A stretch of 64,000 nt of DNA from Virgibacillus sp. LDC-1 (GCF_030137545.1 NZ_JARUVL010000012.1:8426-72425), one strand, 5' to 3'; positions 30,015-44,437 are shown, numbered from the stretch's first letter. Program-made: numbers and translations. The notes: a model not told the origin generated them from the sequence alone.

Positions 30015-30050
30015 TGGGACGATAATTATCCGGCTGGGACTAAAAATGTC
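30015..30050. promoter_or_regulatory. CggR operator
   Basis: Reads TGGGAC-N6-TATC-N4-TGGGAC-N6-TGTC, the exact spacing of the known B. subtilis operator CGGGAC-N6-TGTC-N4-CGGGAC-N6-TGTC, with one change in each of the first three elements and the last TGTC intact. It lies between the promoter and the cggR start, as in B. subtilis. Confidence 0.9.
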
Positions 30051-30072
30051 CAAAAGAAAAGGAGCAATACCT

Positions 30073-31101
30073 GTGAGACATTTAATTGAGCTACAAAAGA
30101 GATTATACCCTGAAGTGTTAGCAGTTATGCAGCAACGATATGCGGTTCTTCACAATATTGCCCGCTTTCAACCAATCGGAAGAAGAGCATTGGCTGATAA
30201 TTCTAATTTGACAGAACGGACGATTCGAAGTGAAGTTGATTTTTTGCAGGAGCAAGGGCTTATCCATGTAACCGCAAAAGGGATGCTTATTGCAAATGAG
30301 GGTAAAATAATTTTGGAACAATTAGCAGAGCTCATGGGTGAAGTAATGGGTTTAAGTGTTTTAGAAAATAAGATTAAGGATAAGCTTAAATTAAGTAATG
30401 TCATCATTATTCCTGGTAATAGTGATGAAAATGCTTGGGTAAAGCAGGAAATGGGAAAGGCCTGTGTCGCTTATCTAAAATCTATTGTTAATCCTAATTC
30501 AACAATCGCTGTAACAGGTGGTACAACAATGGCAGCGATAGCGGCAGTAATGACGCCTTTTGATAAACAGGGAAATTTATTGTTTGTCCCCGCCCGCGGT
30601 GGTATTGGTGAAAAAATGGAAAACCAAGCAAACACCATTGTTTCAGAAATGGCGAAAAAGGCAAACGGAAATTATCGACTATTATATGTACCCGACTTAC
30701 TTAGTGATGCCTCCTACCAATCGATCATTAGCGAGCCTTCTATTGATGAAATTTTAAAGCAAATAAAACAAGCAGACATTGTGTTACATGGAGTAGGGAA
30801 CGCATTAAAAATGGCTTATCGTAGGAAAACAGCAAGTGAAGTTATTACATTGTTACAAGAAACCAATGCGGTAAGTGAAGCATTTGGGTATTACTTTGAT
30901 CAAGCTGGACAAATCGTTCACAAAGTAAACACAGTAGGTATCCATTTGGAGGATTTAGATGCTGCGAAAACGGTTATTACAGTTGCAGGAGGTAAATCAA
31001 AAGGACAAGCGATATCCTCTTATTTTCAAAGAGGAAAAAGTGATTTACTTATTACTGATGAAGCAGCAGCAGAAGAGATTTTAAGGGATTTATCCCTTTA
31101 A
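30073..31101 (+). CDS. cggR: Central glycolytic genes regulator CggR
   Basis: SorC-family repressor of 342 residues that senses fructose 1,6-bisphosphate. It has an N-terminal winged helix-turn-helix (IGRRALADNSNLTERTIRSE) and a sugar-isomerase-like effector domain (TIAVTGGTTMAAIAAVM, FVPARGGIGE). The start is GTG at 30073 with AAAAGGAG eight bases upstream; the longer frame from 30046 would begin inside the operator. The gene is followed by gapA after 33 bp, so CggR represses its own operon. Confidence 0.93.
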   Translation: MRHLIELQKRLYPEVLAVMQQRYAVLHNIARFQPIGRRALADNSNLTERTIRSEVDFLQEQGLIHVTAKGMLIANEGKIILEQLAELMGEVMGLSVLENKIKDKLKLSNVIIIPGNSDENAWVKQEMGKACVAYLKSIVNPNSTIAVTGGTTMAAIAAVMTPFDKQGNLLFVPARGGIGEKMENQANTIVSEMAKKANGNYRLLYVPDLLSDASYQSIISEPSIDEILKQIKQADIVLHGVGNALKMAYRRKTASEVITLLQETNAVSEAFGYYFDQAGQIVHKVNTVGIHLEDLDAAKTVITVAGGKSKGQAISSYFQRGKSDLLITDEAAAEEILRDLSL

Positions 31102-32142
<1,041 letters not shown>

Positions 32143-32165
32143 TATAGTAGACATGCTATCTTCGA

Positions 32166-32196
32166 AAAGGAGGGGGTATTCCTCCTCCTTTTTTAA
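32166..32196 (+). terminator. Terminator between gapA and pgk
   Basis: AAAAGGAGG pairs with CCTCCTTTT around a GGGTATTCCT core and then T residues. It uncouples cggR-gapA from pgk-tpiA-gpmI-eno. A TATAAT hexamer at 32280-32285 may start the downstream operon. Confidence 0.7.
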
Positions 32197-32320
32197 ACGT
32201 TTATGCGTTAAAATAGTTTAGACTCATGATTTTTCCGCAAATTCACATGATATTAAAAGCAATTAAGAAAGAAACCGACTATAATGATGTTGGTACATAC
32301 TTTAATTGGGAGGGTTTCTC

Positions 32321-33502
32321 GTGAATAAAAAAACACTTCAAGATGTAAATGTAAGTGGAAAAAAAGTTTTTTGTAGAGTTGATTTTAATGTCCCAATGAA
32401 GGATGGTAAAGTAACGGATGATACGCGAATAAAAGCTGCTTTACCAACGATTAAATATTTATCAGATAATGGAGCCATAGTTATTTTAGCGAGTCACTTA
32501 GGAAGACCAAAAGGACAAGTAGTAGAAGAACTCCGACTTGATCCTGTTGCGGAACGACTAAGTGATCTTATTGGGAAAAGCGTGCTAAAAACAGATGCCG
32601 TCTATGGGGAAGAAGTAAACAACGCAATTGCCCAAATGTCGAATGGTGACATATTGCTTATCGAAAATGTTCGCTTTGAGCCAGGCGAAACGAAAAACGA
32701 TCCTGCTTTAGCGGATGCTTTTGCCCAAATGGCAGACCTGTATGTAAATGATGCTTTTGGCGCGGCACATCGTGCACATGCATCGACAACTGGTGTCGCT
32801 GAGAAGCTCCCTGCTGCTGCTGGCTTTTTGATGCAAAAAGAGATTGAAGTTCTCGGCAAGGCGTTAGAAAATCCAGAACGACCATTCACGGCCATTATTG
32901 GCGGTGCTAAAGTAAAGGACAAAATTGGTGTCATTGATAACCTGTTAGATAAAGTGGACAATTTAATTATTGGTGGCGGATTAGCATATACGTTTGTAAA
33001 AGCGCAAGGATATGAAATCGGTAATTCACTACTTGAAGAAGATAAGATTTCACTTGCAAAAGAATTTATCGAGAAGGCAAAAGAAAAGGGCGTTCGTTTT
33101 GTACTTCCAGAGGATGCTATAGTAGCAGATGCCTTTTCTGAGGAAGCTTCGATTAAAACAGTTGATATTGATCAAATCCCAGCAGATTGGGAGGCACTTG
33201 ATATCGGTCCTAAAACTCGTGAAACGTATCGTGACATTGTAAAAGCTTCGAAGCTCATTATTTGGAATGGTCCAATGGGTGTGTTTGAAATGGAACCTTT
33301 TGCAGGTGGAACGAAAGCTGTAGCAGAAGCGTTATCGGAAACGGAAGGCTATACAATCATCGGTGGCGGAGATTCTGCAGCAGCGGTTGAAAAGTTTGGT
33401 TTTGCGGCTGCAATGGATCATGTGTCAACTGGTGGCGGTGCTTCCCTAGAGTTCATGGAAGGTAAGCTACTTCCGGGCTTGCAAGCACTGGATGACAAAT
33501 AA
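32321..33502 (+). CDS. pgk: Phosphoglycerate kinase
   Basis: Glycolytic kinase of 393 residues. N-terminal [18 protein letters not shown], the substrate-binding ASHLGRPKG, and the C-terminal nucleotide loop [13 protein letters not shown] are intact. The start is GTG with GGGAGG nine bases upstream, giving [16 protein letters not shown], which matches homologues; the longer frame would place the ribosome site inside the gene. First gene of pgk-tpiA-gpmI-eno. Confidence 0.97.
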   Translation: MNKKTLQDVNVSGKKVFCRVDFNVPMKDGKVTDDTRIKAALPTIKYLSDNGAIVILASHLGRPKGQVVEELRLDPVAERLSDLIGKSVLKTDAVYGEEVNNAIAQMSNGDILLIENVRFEPGETKNDPALADAFAQMADLYVNDAFGAAHRAHASTTGVAEKLPAAAGFLMQKEIEVLGKALENPERPFTAIIGGAKVKDKIGVIDNLLDKVDNLIIGGGLAYTFVKAQGYEIGNSLLEEDKISLAKEFIEKAKEKGVRFVLPEDAIVADAFSEEASIKTVDIDQIPADWEALDIGPKTRETYRDIVKASKLIIWNGPMGVFEMEPFAGGTKAVAEALSETEGYTIIGGGDSAAAVEKFGFAAAMDHVSTGGGASLEFMEGKLLPGLQALDDK

Positions 33503-33546
33503 AAACGAGCAAGAAATGGACAGAAATAAAACAGAGAGGTGATCAG

Positions 33547-34301
33547 ATGCGAAAAAAGGTTATTGCTGGTAACTGGAAAATGAATAAGGAAACGACGGAT
33601 GTCGTGCAATTTGTGGAGGAAGCCGTTGCAAGCCTTCCAAATTCAGAAGAAGTGGAAGCAATTGTTTGTGCACCTTTTCCATACTTGACGTTGCTTGTCG
33701 AAAAAACAAAGGGAACAACATTAAAAGTGAGTGCGCAAAACATGCACTTTGCGGATGATGGAGCCTACACAGGAGAAGTTAGTCCTGTTATGTTAAAGGA
33801 TATTGGCGTTACTCATGTAATTATTGGACATTCAGAGCGCCGTGAATATTTTGCAGAAACTGATGAGACCGTAAACAAAAAAATTCATGCCGCATTCAAG
33901 CATGGCTTGACACCAATTGTTTGTGTTGGTGAATCGCTAGCACAGCGTGAGGCAAATGAAACAAAAGCACATGTAGAAAAGCAAGTTGAACTTGCACTAG
34001 GTGGTCTTGATAAGAAGCAAGTTGCGGAAACAATTATTGCATATGAACCAATCTGGGCAATTGGAACAGGAAAGACTGCTTCCAGTGCGGATGCGAATGA
34101 GGTTTGTTCTCATATCCGTAAAGTCGTAGAAAAAGTAACCAATGCAGAAACAGCAGAGAAAGTCGTCATTCAATATGGTGGTAGTGTCAAGCCAGCAAAT
34201 GTTGATGAATTGCTGTCCCAATCAGATATTGATGGTGCACTTGTTGGCGGAGCAAGCTTAGAAGCAGCTTCATTTGTCAAATTAGTGGAGGCTGGTGCAA
34301 A

Positions 34302-34305
<4 letters not shown>
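33547..34305 (+). CDS. tpiA: Triosephosphate isomerase
   Basis: TIM-barrel enzyme of 252 residues. GNWKMNK holds the substrate lysine, GHSERR the electrophilic histidine, and the signature [12 protein letters not shown] the catalytic glutamate. GAGAGGTGATC precedes the ATG. The stop overlaps the gpmI start by four bases. Confidence 0.98.
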
Positions 34306-37140
<2,835 letters not shown>

Positions 37141-37156
37141 TAAGTGTGTATGCAAC

Positions 37157-37194
37157 AACACCTCCAAATCGTAGAAGATTTGGAGGTGTTTTTT
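37157..37194 (+). terminator. Terminator after eno
   Basis: ACACCTCCAAATC pairs perfectly with GATTTGGAGGTGT, followed by TTTTT. Confidence 0.92.
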
Positions 37195-37320
37195 ATGAGA
37201 AAAAAATCGGGATTCTAGATTGCTCGTTACCTGATTTAAATCTAAATATAATCATAGTATACTAAAAAATAAAGCATATAAATGCGATGACTTAAAATGA
37301 AACATAGGGTGGAGATGTCA

Positions 37321-37899
37321 GTGGATATTTTGGATGTGATTCGTAATAGAAGATCGATTCATTCCTTTAAGGGAGAGGAAGTAGAACAGGAGGTGCTTGA
37401 AGCGATTTTTGAGCATGCATCTTGGGCACCGACCCACTATATGAAAGAGGCATGGAATATTAAGGTGTATCAGGGAGCTGGAAAAGAGAGGCTAGTAGAC
37501 GAGATCCTAGAAAGCTACCAACGGATTGGTATGATTCCGCAAAATAAAGAAATGAAAACAATGAAAATGATGCAGTCAATGCGCCAATTTTTAACACACA
37601 TCCCACACCATGCATTAATCTATTTTCATAAAGAGGAAGATCCGATTCGTTATGAGGAGGAGTATGCTTCCATTTGCGCCTTTATTCAAAATGCGCAGCT
37701 TGCTGCATGGGCTTATGGAGTCGGAATGCTATGGACGATTACACCGTATATGCATGACCCTGAATTTCCGGCTAGTCTTGGGTTGCAGGATGAAACGATT
37801 AAAATAGCGGCAGTGCTGCAAATTGGCTATCCGGAAAAGACGCCAATAAGTAAAGGCCGAACTCCCATTCAGCATAAGCTGGACTTTATTGTGAAATAA
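37321..37899 (+). CDS. Nitroreductase family protein
   Basis: FMN-type oxidoreductase of 192 residues. The family opening VIRNRRSIHSFKGEEV, the WAPTHYMKEAW region, and AQLAAWAYGVGMLW in the C-terminal half fit nitroreductases such as YdgI/YfkO. The natural substrate is unknown. The start is GTG at 37321 because GGTGGAG lies six bases upstream; an in-frame ATG at 37315 would touch that site. It is convergent with ptsI. Confidence 0.82.
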   Translation: MDILDVIRNRRSIHSFKGEEVEQEVLEAIFEHASWAPTHYMKEAWNIKVYQGAGKERLVDEILESYQRIGMIPQNKEMKTMKMMQSMRQFLTHIPHHALIYFHKEEDPIRYEEEYASICAFIQNAQLAAWAYGVGMLWTITPYMHDPEFPASLGLQDETIKIAAVLQIGYPEKTPISKGRTPIQHKLDFIVK

Positions 37900-37940
37900 A
37901 AGCGCCTGCTAGCGGAAATATCCGTTGCAGACGCTTTTTT
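37898..37940. terminator. Terminator between the nitroreductase gene and ptsI
   Basis: AAAGCG plus CTGC...GCGGA pairs with TCCGTTGCAG plus CGCTTT, then TTT. The A run on the left side may let it serve ptsI on the other strand. Confidence 0.8.
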
Positions 37941-37947
37941 AATGCTT

Positions 37948-39660
37948 CTATTCGGTCTTTTCTTTAATAAATTCAATTACTTCCTCTGCTGTTCCCATGG
38001 AGAGTAGCTTGTCCTTATAGGAAGCAAGCTTTTCTTTTGAAAGTGTACGGAACTGTGTACGTGCTGGAAGAATGGATGTTGCGCTCATACTGAATTCATC
38101 TAAACCTAAAGCAAGTAGTAATGGAATAGCAAGTGGGTCCCCAGCCATTTCGCCACACATTCCAGCCCATTTACCTTCACTGTGGGCTGCTTCAATGACG
38201 TTGTTTACTAAGTTTAAAATAGCAGGGTGATATGGCTGATACAAGTAAGAAACGCGCTCATTCATTCGATCTGCTGCCATTGTGTACTGGATCAGATCGT
38301 TTGTTCCGATACTGAAAAAGTCAACCTCTTTGGCGAATTGCTTTGCAAGTACTGCAGTAGCTGGAATTTCAACCATAATCCCAACTTCAATTGAATCGGA
38401 AACGGCAATTCCTTCTTTTAGAAGATTTTCTTTTTCATCCAATAAAATCGCTTTTGCTTGGCGAAATTCCTCAAGGGTTGCGATCATCGGGAACATAATC
38501 TTTAGATTTCCATAAACACTTGCTCGTAACAACGCTCGTAGCTGTGGACGAAATACGTCTTCATTCTCTAAACAAAAACGGATTGCCCGAAATCCTAAAA
38601 ATGGATTTAACTCTTTTGGTAAGCTTAAATAGCTTAATTCTTTATCGCCACCGACATCAAGTGTGCGGACGACAACAGGCTTGTCCCCCATTTGCTCAAG
38701 AACAGATTTATAAGCTTTAAACTGTTCTTCTTCGCTAGGAAGCTCGCTTTTTCCCATATATAAAAACTCTGTGCGGTAAAGCCCGACACCTTCACCACCA
38801 TTATTAATTACACCGGCAACATCTTCAGGTGTCCCGATATTACCAACAAGCTCTACTTGTTCCCCATCTTTTGTAAATGTCGGTTCATCCTTTAGTTTTT
38901 CCCATTCTTTTTTCTGATTTGCAAATGCTTCTTGTTTTTTGCGATAGGTTTGTAGCTCGTTCTCACTTGGGTTAATAAGGACGAAGCCTTCAATTCCATC
39001 GACAATAATGGTATCTCCATGTGTGATTTTTGATGTAATATCTTTTGTTCCTACTACTGCTGGTATTTCTAAGGATCTAGCCATAATAGCGGAATGAGAG
39101 GTTCTGCCTCCGATATCTGTTGCAAAGCCTTTTACAAACTGTCGATTTAACTGTGCTGTATCAGAAGGAGTTAAATCATGGGCAATCACGATAACCTCCT
39201 CATCGATTAAGGCTGGATCAGGAAACTTAACGCCAAGTAAATGTGCCATCACTCTTTTGGTTACGTCAGATATGTCGGCTGCACGTTCACGCATATATTC
39301 ATTATCCATGTTTTTAAACATGTCAATAAACATGTTGGCGATTTCTTCTAGTGCTGCTTCTGCCGTTTTATTTTCATTGTTAATTTTATCTTTCATTGGA
39401 TTGACTAGCTCTGGATCACTAAGCACAAGCAGGTGTGCAGAAAATATTTCTGCGTGCTCGTCACCTAGTACTTCTTTTGTATGAGCTTTAATCTTTTCAA
39501 GCTCTTCCTTTGAAACTGCTAGTGCATTATCCAATCGTTTTAATTCTAATTCTGGGTCCTCGCTTTTTACTTTCTCATACGATAAATCTGGTGTAATGAG
39601 CTGATACGCTTTTGCAATTGCAATGCCTGATGAAGCTGCAATTCCTTCCATAGAGTTCAT
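37948..39660 (-). CDS. ptsI: Phosphoenolpyruvate-protein phosphotransferase (PTS Enzyme I)
   Basis: First enzyme of the sugar phosphotransferase system: takes phosphate from PEP onto His189 ([13 protein letters not shown]) and passes it to HPr. Full length at 570 residues, with the PEP-site signature [27 protein letters not shown] (read in parts) and the C-terminal active cysteine region [18 protein letters not shown] precedes the ATG. ptsH, its usual partner, is not next to it, and it has its own promoter. It may be the only Enzyme I, relocated, or a second copy. Confidence 0.95.
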   Translation of the reverse strand: MNSMEGIAASSGIAIAKAYQLITPDLSYEKVKSEDPELELKRLDNALAVSKEELEKIKAHTKEVLGDEHAEIFSAHLLVLSDPELVNPMKDKINNENKTAEAALEEIANMFIDMFKNMDNEYMRERAADISDVTKRVMAHLLGVKFPDPALIDEEVIVIAHDLTPSDTAQLNRQFVKGFATDIGGRTSHSAIMARSLEIPAVVGTKDITSKITHGDTIIVDGIEGFVLINPSENELQTYRKKQEAFANQKKEWEKLKDEPTFTKDGEQVELVGNIGTPEDVAGVINNGGEGVGLYRTEFLYMGKSELPSEEEQFKAYKSVLEQMGDKPVVVRTLDVGGDKELSYLSLPKELNPFLGFRAIRFCLENEDVFRPQLRALLRASVYGNLKIMFPMIATLEEFRQAKAILLDEKENLLKEGIAVSDSIEVGIMVEIPATAVLAKQFAKEVDFFSIGTNDLIQYTMAADRMNERVSYLYQPYHPAILNLVNNVIEAAHSEGKWAGMCGEMAGDPLAIPLLLALGLDEFSMSATSILPARTQFRTLSKEKLASYKDKLLSMGTAEEVIEFIKEKTE

Positions 39661-39752
39661 TTGTTGTCCACCTTTCTGTCTTCAGTTGAATAAGAAATTA
39701 GTATTACGAAAGCTTGCTACCGATACCAGGTGTCCCTGTTCGTATACTTTCT

Positions 39753-39781
39753 ATTTTAAGCTTTTTCTGATCATAGTTCAA
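39753..39781 (-). promoter_or_regulatory. Sigma-A promoter for ptsI
   Basis: On the minus strand: TTGAAC (39781-39776), 17-bp spacer, TAAAAT (39758-39753). Confidence 0.65.
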
Positions 39782-39826
39782 AGATTGTTGGTCACTTGGA
39801 CTACAATGTTATCATTTTCGACACAC

Positions 39827-40741
39827 CTATTCCAAAATATGTGAAATCCAGCCGCTTATTGCTTGATAAACTTCCTTTTTATTTAACTCATTTAGTAACT
39901 CATGTCTACCATTTTCGTATAACATCGTTGTAACTTTTTCTAGTCCTGCTTCTTCGTAAAGCTGTGCGGTTTTCCACACGCCTTTTCCATAGCTTCCGAC
40001 TGGATCAGCAGCTCCACTTATGAGAAGCATAGGTAAGTCCTTTCTGATTGACCCATTGGCTTGTTTTTGATGAATATCCTGTAAGCCTGACATTAGGTCG
40101 TAAAAAAAACGTGCTGTAGGAACAAAACCGGTTAATGGATCCTCGATATATGCTTTTACAGCTTCTTTATCCTGTGTTAACCAATCAAATTTCGTAATTT
40201 TACCTTTGATGCGGTTGTTGTTCGAGCCAAAAGCGAGTTGGTTCATAAGTTTTGATTTTTTTGTTGGGGGAAGAATGCTTGCCATTTGTTTTCCTACCAT
40301 TGTAAGTGATGTTGGATAATAGCCTGTTCCAGCTAAAATAACGCCTTTAATGGCATGGCTATGCGTTTGAATATACTTACGTGCTAGAAAAGAGCCCATG
40401 CTATGACCTAATAAAAAGAGCGGTATATTCGGATAGGTTGATTTAATATCCGTTGTAATGGTAAATAAGTCTGAAGCAGTCTTGGTAAAACCATCCTCAG
40501 CCGCAAAATAACCAAGAATTCCTTGTTTTTGACCAGTTTTTCCATGTCCGCGATGGTCATTTCCAAAAACAAAAATACGTTCGTTTAGTAAAAAATTAGC
40601 AAATTCATCATAGCGTTCAATGTGTTCTACCATTCCGTGTGAGAGCTGAACAATTGCCTTTGGTTGTTCCTGTGGATTTGTCCAGCTTACAACATGGACG
40701 TCTACGCCATCTTTCATGGAGAGCCAATATGATTTTTTCAT
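39827..40741 (-). CDS. Alpha/beta hydrolase, lysophospholipase-like
   Basis: Serine hydrolase of 304 residues. N-terminal QLSHGMVEHIERYDEFA forms the oxyanion region, the nucleophile elbow is GHSMGSF, the acid lies in SGAADPVG, and the histidine in NGRHELLNE. This is the monoacylglycerol lipase/lysophospholipase (PldB, YtpA) pattern; the true lipid is not known. No signal peptide is present. GGGGATC upstream of the ATG is a moderate ribosome site. Confidence 0.82.
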   Translation of the reverse strand: MKKSYWLSMKDGVDVHVVSWTNPQEQPKAIVQLSHGMVEHIERYDEFANFLLNERIFVFGNDHRGHGKTGQKQGILGYFAAEDGFTKTASDLFTITTDIKSTYPNIPLFLLGHSMGSFLARKYIQTHSHAIKGVILAGTGYYPTSLTMVGKQMASILPPTKKSKLMNQLAFGSNNNRIKGKITKFDWLTQDKEAVKAYIEDPLTGFVPTARFFYDLMSGLQDIHQKQANGSIRKDLPMLLISGAADPVGSYGKGVWKTAQLYEEAGLEKVTTMLYENGRHELLNELNKKEVYQAISGWISHILE

Positions 40742-40870
40742 GGTTAACCGATCCCCTTTTTAATGAGTTTCTCGCTCTATGGTTTCATTCAACATAAGCT
40801 GATGAAATCAAGTTAAGATTCAACTCCAGTATAAATCCAACAACGAGAAACATCCATTTATAAATAAGAC

Positions 40871-40900
40871 TTGCTATACAAATAAAGATTATGCTAAAGT
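40871..40900 (+). promoter_or_regulatory. Possible promoter for secG
   Basis: TTGCTA (40871-40876), 18-bp spacer, TAAAGT (40895-40900). A GC-containing imperfect hairpin (AAGCTTCGA with TCGAGCTT, about 40923-40954) lies in the leader. Confidence 0.4.
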
Positions 40901-40990
40901 AAAGATTAGATATATACGTGACAAGCTTCGAGGTGTTATTCGGAATTCGAGCTTAAAGTATGTGGTTATTTTAGTGGGGGTGTTTGAATA

Positions 40991-41221
40991 ATGGCTACTG
41001 TAATTAATGCGTTATTAGTCATTGATGTAATCATTTTAATTGTTCTAGTATTGTTACAAAGTGGTAAAAGTGAAGGTCTTTCAGGAGCAATCTCGGGTGG
41101 TGCAGAGCAGCTATTCGGTAAGCAAAAGGCCCGTGGAATAGACTTAGTGTTACACCGTGGAACGGTTATTACAGGAACGTTATTCTTTATATTGGCATTT
41201 GTTGGTGCATATGTAATATAA
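40991..41221 (+). CDS. secG: Preprotein translocase subunit SecG
   Basis: Small two-helix component of the SecYEG channel, 76 residues. [21 protein letters not shown] with GAEQLFG and the second helix [12 protein letters not shown] are typical. GTGGGGGTG precedes the ATG. A terminator follows, and then the conserved esterase-rnr-smpB block as in B. subtilis. Confidence 0.95.
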   Translation: MATVINALLVIDVIILIVLVLLQSGKSEGLSGAISGGAEQLFGKQKARGIDLVLHRGTVITGTLFFILAFVGAYVI

Positions 41222-41228
41222 TAGAGAC

Positions 41229-41262
41229 AACCCTTATCATAGTTAATGATGAGGGTTTTTCT
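41229..41262 (+). terminator. Terminator after secG
   Basis: ACCCTTATCAT pairs with ATGATGAGGGT, then TTTTT. Confidence 0.85.
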
Positions 41263-41322
41263 TTTGAATAAAAATCGATTAATAGAATAAATGATCTAGA
41301 TTAAAAGTGAAGGTGAACAATC

Positions 41323-42069
41323 ATGAAAATAAAACAACCCCAACCTTTTACATTCAAAGCAGGTCCGCGCGCAGTATTACTTCTCCATGGATTTACAGGC
41401 CATTCAGCAGATGTAAGAATGCTAGGACGATTTTTAGAAAAAAAAGGCTACACAACTCATGCGCCAATTTATCGCGGGCATGGACTTCCACCAGAAGAAT
41501 TAATTAAAGCTAATCCTGATGAATGGTGGGAGGATGTGTTAACGGCGTATCGTTTTTTGCAAGATGAAGGGCATAATGAAATAGCAGTAGCCGGCTTATC
41601 ATTAGGTGGTGTATTAGGATTAAAGCTTGCTTATTCCGAGCAGGTGAAAGCAGTTATTCCAATGTGTGCACCGATGTTTTTTGATAATGAAGCACAATTA
41701 ACAGCAGGGTTTAAACTTTTTGCTAAAGAATACAAGCAGCTAGAGGGTAAAGAGGAAGAAACGATTAAAACCGAGGTAGAAGCATTACTTTCAGATTCAG
41801 CGAATATGTTTAAAGCGCTTGGAGCATTTATTCAAACGGTACAAAAGCAAGTAGATACAATCTATACGCCGACTTTCGTCGTTCAAGCTCAAAAAGACGA
41901 AATGATTAATCCGGAAAGTGCAAACTATATTTATGACCATGTCGAAACAGATACAAAGCAAATAACCTGGTATGAAGAATCAGGACATGTGATTACATTA
42001 GATAAAGAAAAAGACAAGCTTCATGAGGATATTTTTCAGTTTTTAGAATCGCTAAATTGGGAAGAATAA
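41323..42069 (+). CDS. est: Carboxylesterase (Est30/YvaK family)
   Basis: Monomeric alpha/beta hydrolase of 248 residues, active on short-chain esters in the Geobacillus Est30 homologue. The triad falls at the family positions: Ser93 in GLSLGG, Asp192 in QKDEM, His222 in SGHVIT. LLLHGFTG holds the oxyanion hole. GAAGGTGAAC precedes the ATG. It keeps the secG-est-rnr order of bacilli, for reasons not understood. Confidence 0.93.
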   Translation: MKIKQPQPFTFKAGPRAVLLLHGFTGHSADVRMLGRFLEKKGYTTHAPIYRGHGLPPEELIKANPDEWWEDVLTAYRFLQDEGHNEIAVAGLSLGGVLGLKLAYSEQVKAVIPMCAPMFFDNEAQLTAGFKLFAKEYKQLEGKEEETIKTEVEALLSDSANMFKALGAFIQTVQKQVDTIYTPTFVVQAQKDEMINPESANYIYDHVETDTKQITWYEESGHVITLDKEKDKLHEDIFQFLESLNWEE

Positions 42070-42118
42070 AAAAGAATAGATGGATACCGATGATATAAAT
42101 AGAAAGAAGGTGTAATGG

Positions 42119-44311
42119 ATGACAGAACAAATGAAAGAAACGATACGCAATTATTTTAAAGAAAATGGAACAAAACCACTTGCCGTTAATGAACTAGAAG
42201 AAGAGCTTCAGTTAGAGGATGCAGTTCAATTTAAAGCATTAGTAAAGGCTTTAAATGAATTGGAATTAGCAGGTGAACTCGTGCGAACGAGAAAAAACCG
42301 GTTTGGCTTGCCGCAAAAAATGAACCTTATCCGAGGACGTATTCAGATGCATGCGAAAGGGTTTGCTTTTTTAATACCGGATGAAGAAGGGCAATCTGAT
42401 ATTTATATTCATCATTCGGACTTAGCATCTGCAATGAATAATGATAAGGTCCTTGTTCGGATTGAAAAGAAGGATGAAAAAGATAGCAGACCAGAAGGAA
42501 CAGTTATCCGCATTTTAGAGCGTGCAGTAACCGAGGTTGTCGGTACATATGAGGATAATCGCTCTTTTGGCTTTGTTATTGCAGATGATAAACGTATCCC
42601 AAATGATATTTTCATCCCAAAAGGAAATGTAAATGGCGCTGTCGGTGGACATAAGGTCATTGCTAGAATTACGAAATATCCTGAGGGGCGGATGAGTGCA
42701 GAAGGAGAAATCGTACAAATTCTTGGTCATAAAAATGATCCAGGAATAGATATTCTTTCAATTATTTATAAGCATGGCATTCAAATTGATTTTCCGAATG
42801 AAGTGTTACAGCAGGCCTCAGAAACACCAGAAACAATCTCAGAAGCTGATATGGAAGATCGACGTGATTTACGTGACCAAACGATCGTCACGATTGATGG
42901 TGCAGATGCGAAGGATTTAGATGATGCGGTAACAGTTCAACAGCTTGAAAATGGCAACTATAAGCTTGGGGTTCACATTGCTGATGTAAGCTATTATGTA
43001 AAAGCGGGAAGTCCGCTTGATAAAGAGGCATTTGAGCGTGGGACAAGCGTCTATCTTGTTGATCGGGTCATACCGATGATTCCTCATCGACTATCGAATG
43101 GAATTTGTTCGTTAAACCCACAAGTAGATCGATTGACCTTAAGCTGTGAAATGGAAATTGATCCGAGTGGAAAAGTAGTGCATCATGAAATTTTTCAAAG
43201 TGTTATAAAAACAACAGAGAGAATGACCTACCAAGATGTAAATAAAATTTTAGTTGATCAAGATCAAGCACTTCGAGACAAATACGATAGGCTTGTACCA
43301 ATGTTTGAGCGGATGGAGAAATTAGCTGCTATCTTAAGAGGAAAGCGAATGGGTCGAGGAGCAATTGATTTTGATTTCAAAGAAGCAAAGGTCCTCGTTG
43401 ATGATGAAGGAAAAGCGATTGATGTGGTGTTACGAGAGCGCTCAGTTGCCGAAAAACTAATAGAAGAATTCATGCTGGCCGCCAATGAAACGGTAGCAGA
43501 GCATTTTCATTGGATGGATGTTCCTTTTATACATCGTATCCATGAAGACCCTGATCAAGGCAAGCTGGGGCATTTCTTTGAATTTTTAGCGGGACTTGGT
43601 TATATCGTGAAAGGGACTGCTAATGACATTCATCCACAAGCATTACAGAAAGTATTGGAGGAAGCAAAGGGAACACGAGAGGAAATGATTTTGTCAAAGC
43701 TCATGCTACGGTCGATGAAGCAGGCAAAATATGATCCGCAAAGTGTCGGGCATTTTGGACTTGCTACTGAATTTTATACCCATTTTACTTCACCGATTCG
43801 TCGTTATCCGGATTTGATTGTCCATCGGTTAATTCGAACGTATTTAATTGAAAATAACCTTCAGGGCAAGACAATCAAAGCTTGGAAGGATACGCTACCA
43901 GAAATTGCTCGCCATACCTCTGAAAGAGAAAGACGAGCTGTTGATGCAGAGCGAGATACAGATGATTTGAAAAAAGCGGAATATATGGAAGATAAAATTG
44001 GTGAAATCTTCTCAGGGGTTATTAGCTCCGTAACAAGCTTTGGATTATTTGTAGAACTTGAAAATACAGTTGAGGGATTAGTTCATGTAAGTTATTTAAC
44101 CGATGACTATTACCACTTTGATGAGCGTAGCTATGCTTTAATTGGTGAGCGAACAGGAAAGGTGTATCGGATTGGCGAGCCAGTCGATGTAAGAGTAATT
44201 AGTGTGAATAAAGAAGAGCATATCGTTGATTTTGAACTTGTAACTGCCTCAGCAAAGAATGGGAACGGAAAAAAACTGAAAGCAAAAAAAGAAAAAAAGA
44301 AATCAAAATAA
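42119..44311 (+). CDS. rnr: Ribonuclease R
   Basis: 3'-5' exoribonuclease of 730 residues. An N-terminal helix-turn-helix and cold-shock domains ([18 protein letters not shown]) come first, then the RNB catalytic core with acidic [12 protein letters not shown], and a C-terminal S1 domain ([24 protein letters not shown]). The tail is lysine-rich ([13 protein letters not shown]). RNase R degrades structured RNA and mRNAs released by trans-translation; smpB and ssrA follow in the same region. GAAGGTG precedes the ATG. Confidence 0.97.
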   Translation: MTEQMKETIRNYFKENGTKPLAVNELEEELQLEDAVQFKALVKALNELELAGELVRTRKNRFGLPQKMNLIRGRIQMHAKGFAFLIPDEEGQSDIYIHHSDLASAMNNDKVLVRIEKKDEKDSRPEGTVIRILERAVTEVVGTYEDNRSFGFVIADDKRIPNDIFIPKGNVNGAVGGHKVIARITKYPEGRMSAEGEIVQILGHKNDPGIDILSIIYKHGIQIDFPNEVLQQASETPETISEADMEDRRDLRDQTIVTIDGADAKDLDDAVTVQQLENGNYKLGVHIADVSYYVKAGSPLDKEAFERGTSVYLVDRVIPMIPHRLSNGICSLNPQVDRLTLSCEMEIDPSGKVVHHEIFQSVIKTTERMTYQDVNKILVDQDQALRDKYDRLVPMFERMEKLAAILRGKRMGRGAIDFDFKEAKVLVDDEGKAIDVVLRERSVAEKLIEEFMLAANETVAEHFHWMDVPFIHRIHEDPDQGKLGHFFEFLAGLGYIVKGTANDIHPQALQKVLEEAKGTREEMILSKLMLRSMKQAKYDPQSVGHFGLATEFYTHFTSPIRRYPDLIVHRLIRTYLIENNLQGKTIKAWKDTLPEIARHTSERERRAVDAERDTDDLKKAEYMEDKIGEIFSGVISSVTSFGLFVELENTVEGLVHVSYLTDDYYHFDERSYALIGERTGKVYRIGEPVDVRVISVNKEEHIVDFELVTASAKNGNGKKLKAKKEKKKSK

Positions 44312-44316
44312 AAAGG

Positions 44317-44358
44317 AAACCGAGTTTATTGCGATAGCAATGAACTTCGGTTTTTTTT
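44317..44358 (+). terminator. Terminator after rnr
   Basis: AACCGAGTT-like arm pairs with AACTTCGGTT, then TTTTTTT. The inner TTGC/GCAA strengthens the stem. Confidence 0.8.
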
Positions 44359-44383
44359 ATGGTGCAAGAAACGTAAAAAACAA

Positions 44384-44403
44384 AAGTTGCATTAGGGAAA
44401 ATT
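44384..44403. promoter_or_regulatory. Candidate MntR box 1
   Basis: AAGTTGCATTAGGGAAAATT, just upstream of the -35 of the mnt promoter. It is nearly identical to 44541-44561 and resembles the B. subtilis MntR operators with a TTTGC...GGGAAAC core (recalled, not searched). Confidence 0.6.
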
Positions 44404-44408
44404 AATTG

Positions 44409-44437
44409 TTGACAGGTAATTATTTGACCGTTATACT
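44409..44437 (+). promoter_or_regulatory. Sigma-A promoter of the mnt operon
   Basis: TTGACA (44409-44414), exactly 17-bp spacer, TATACT (44432-44437). The transcript would have a leader of about 170 nt. A weaker second candidate is TTGGTA (44482) with GATTAT (44505). Confidence 0.75.

Noticed and set aside
30046-30072. Upstream ATG for cggR
   Set aside because: It lies in the CggR operator and has no ribosome site; the GTG at 30073 fits.
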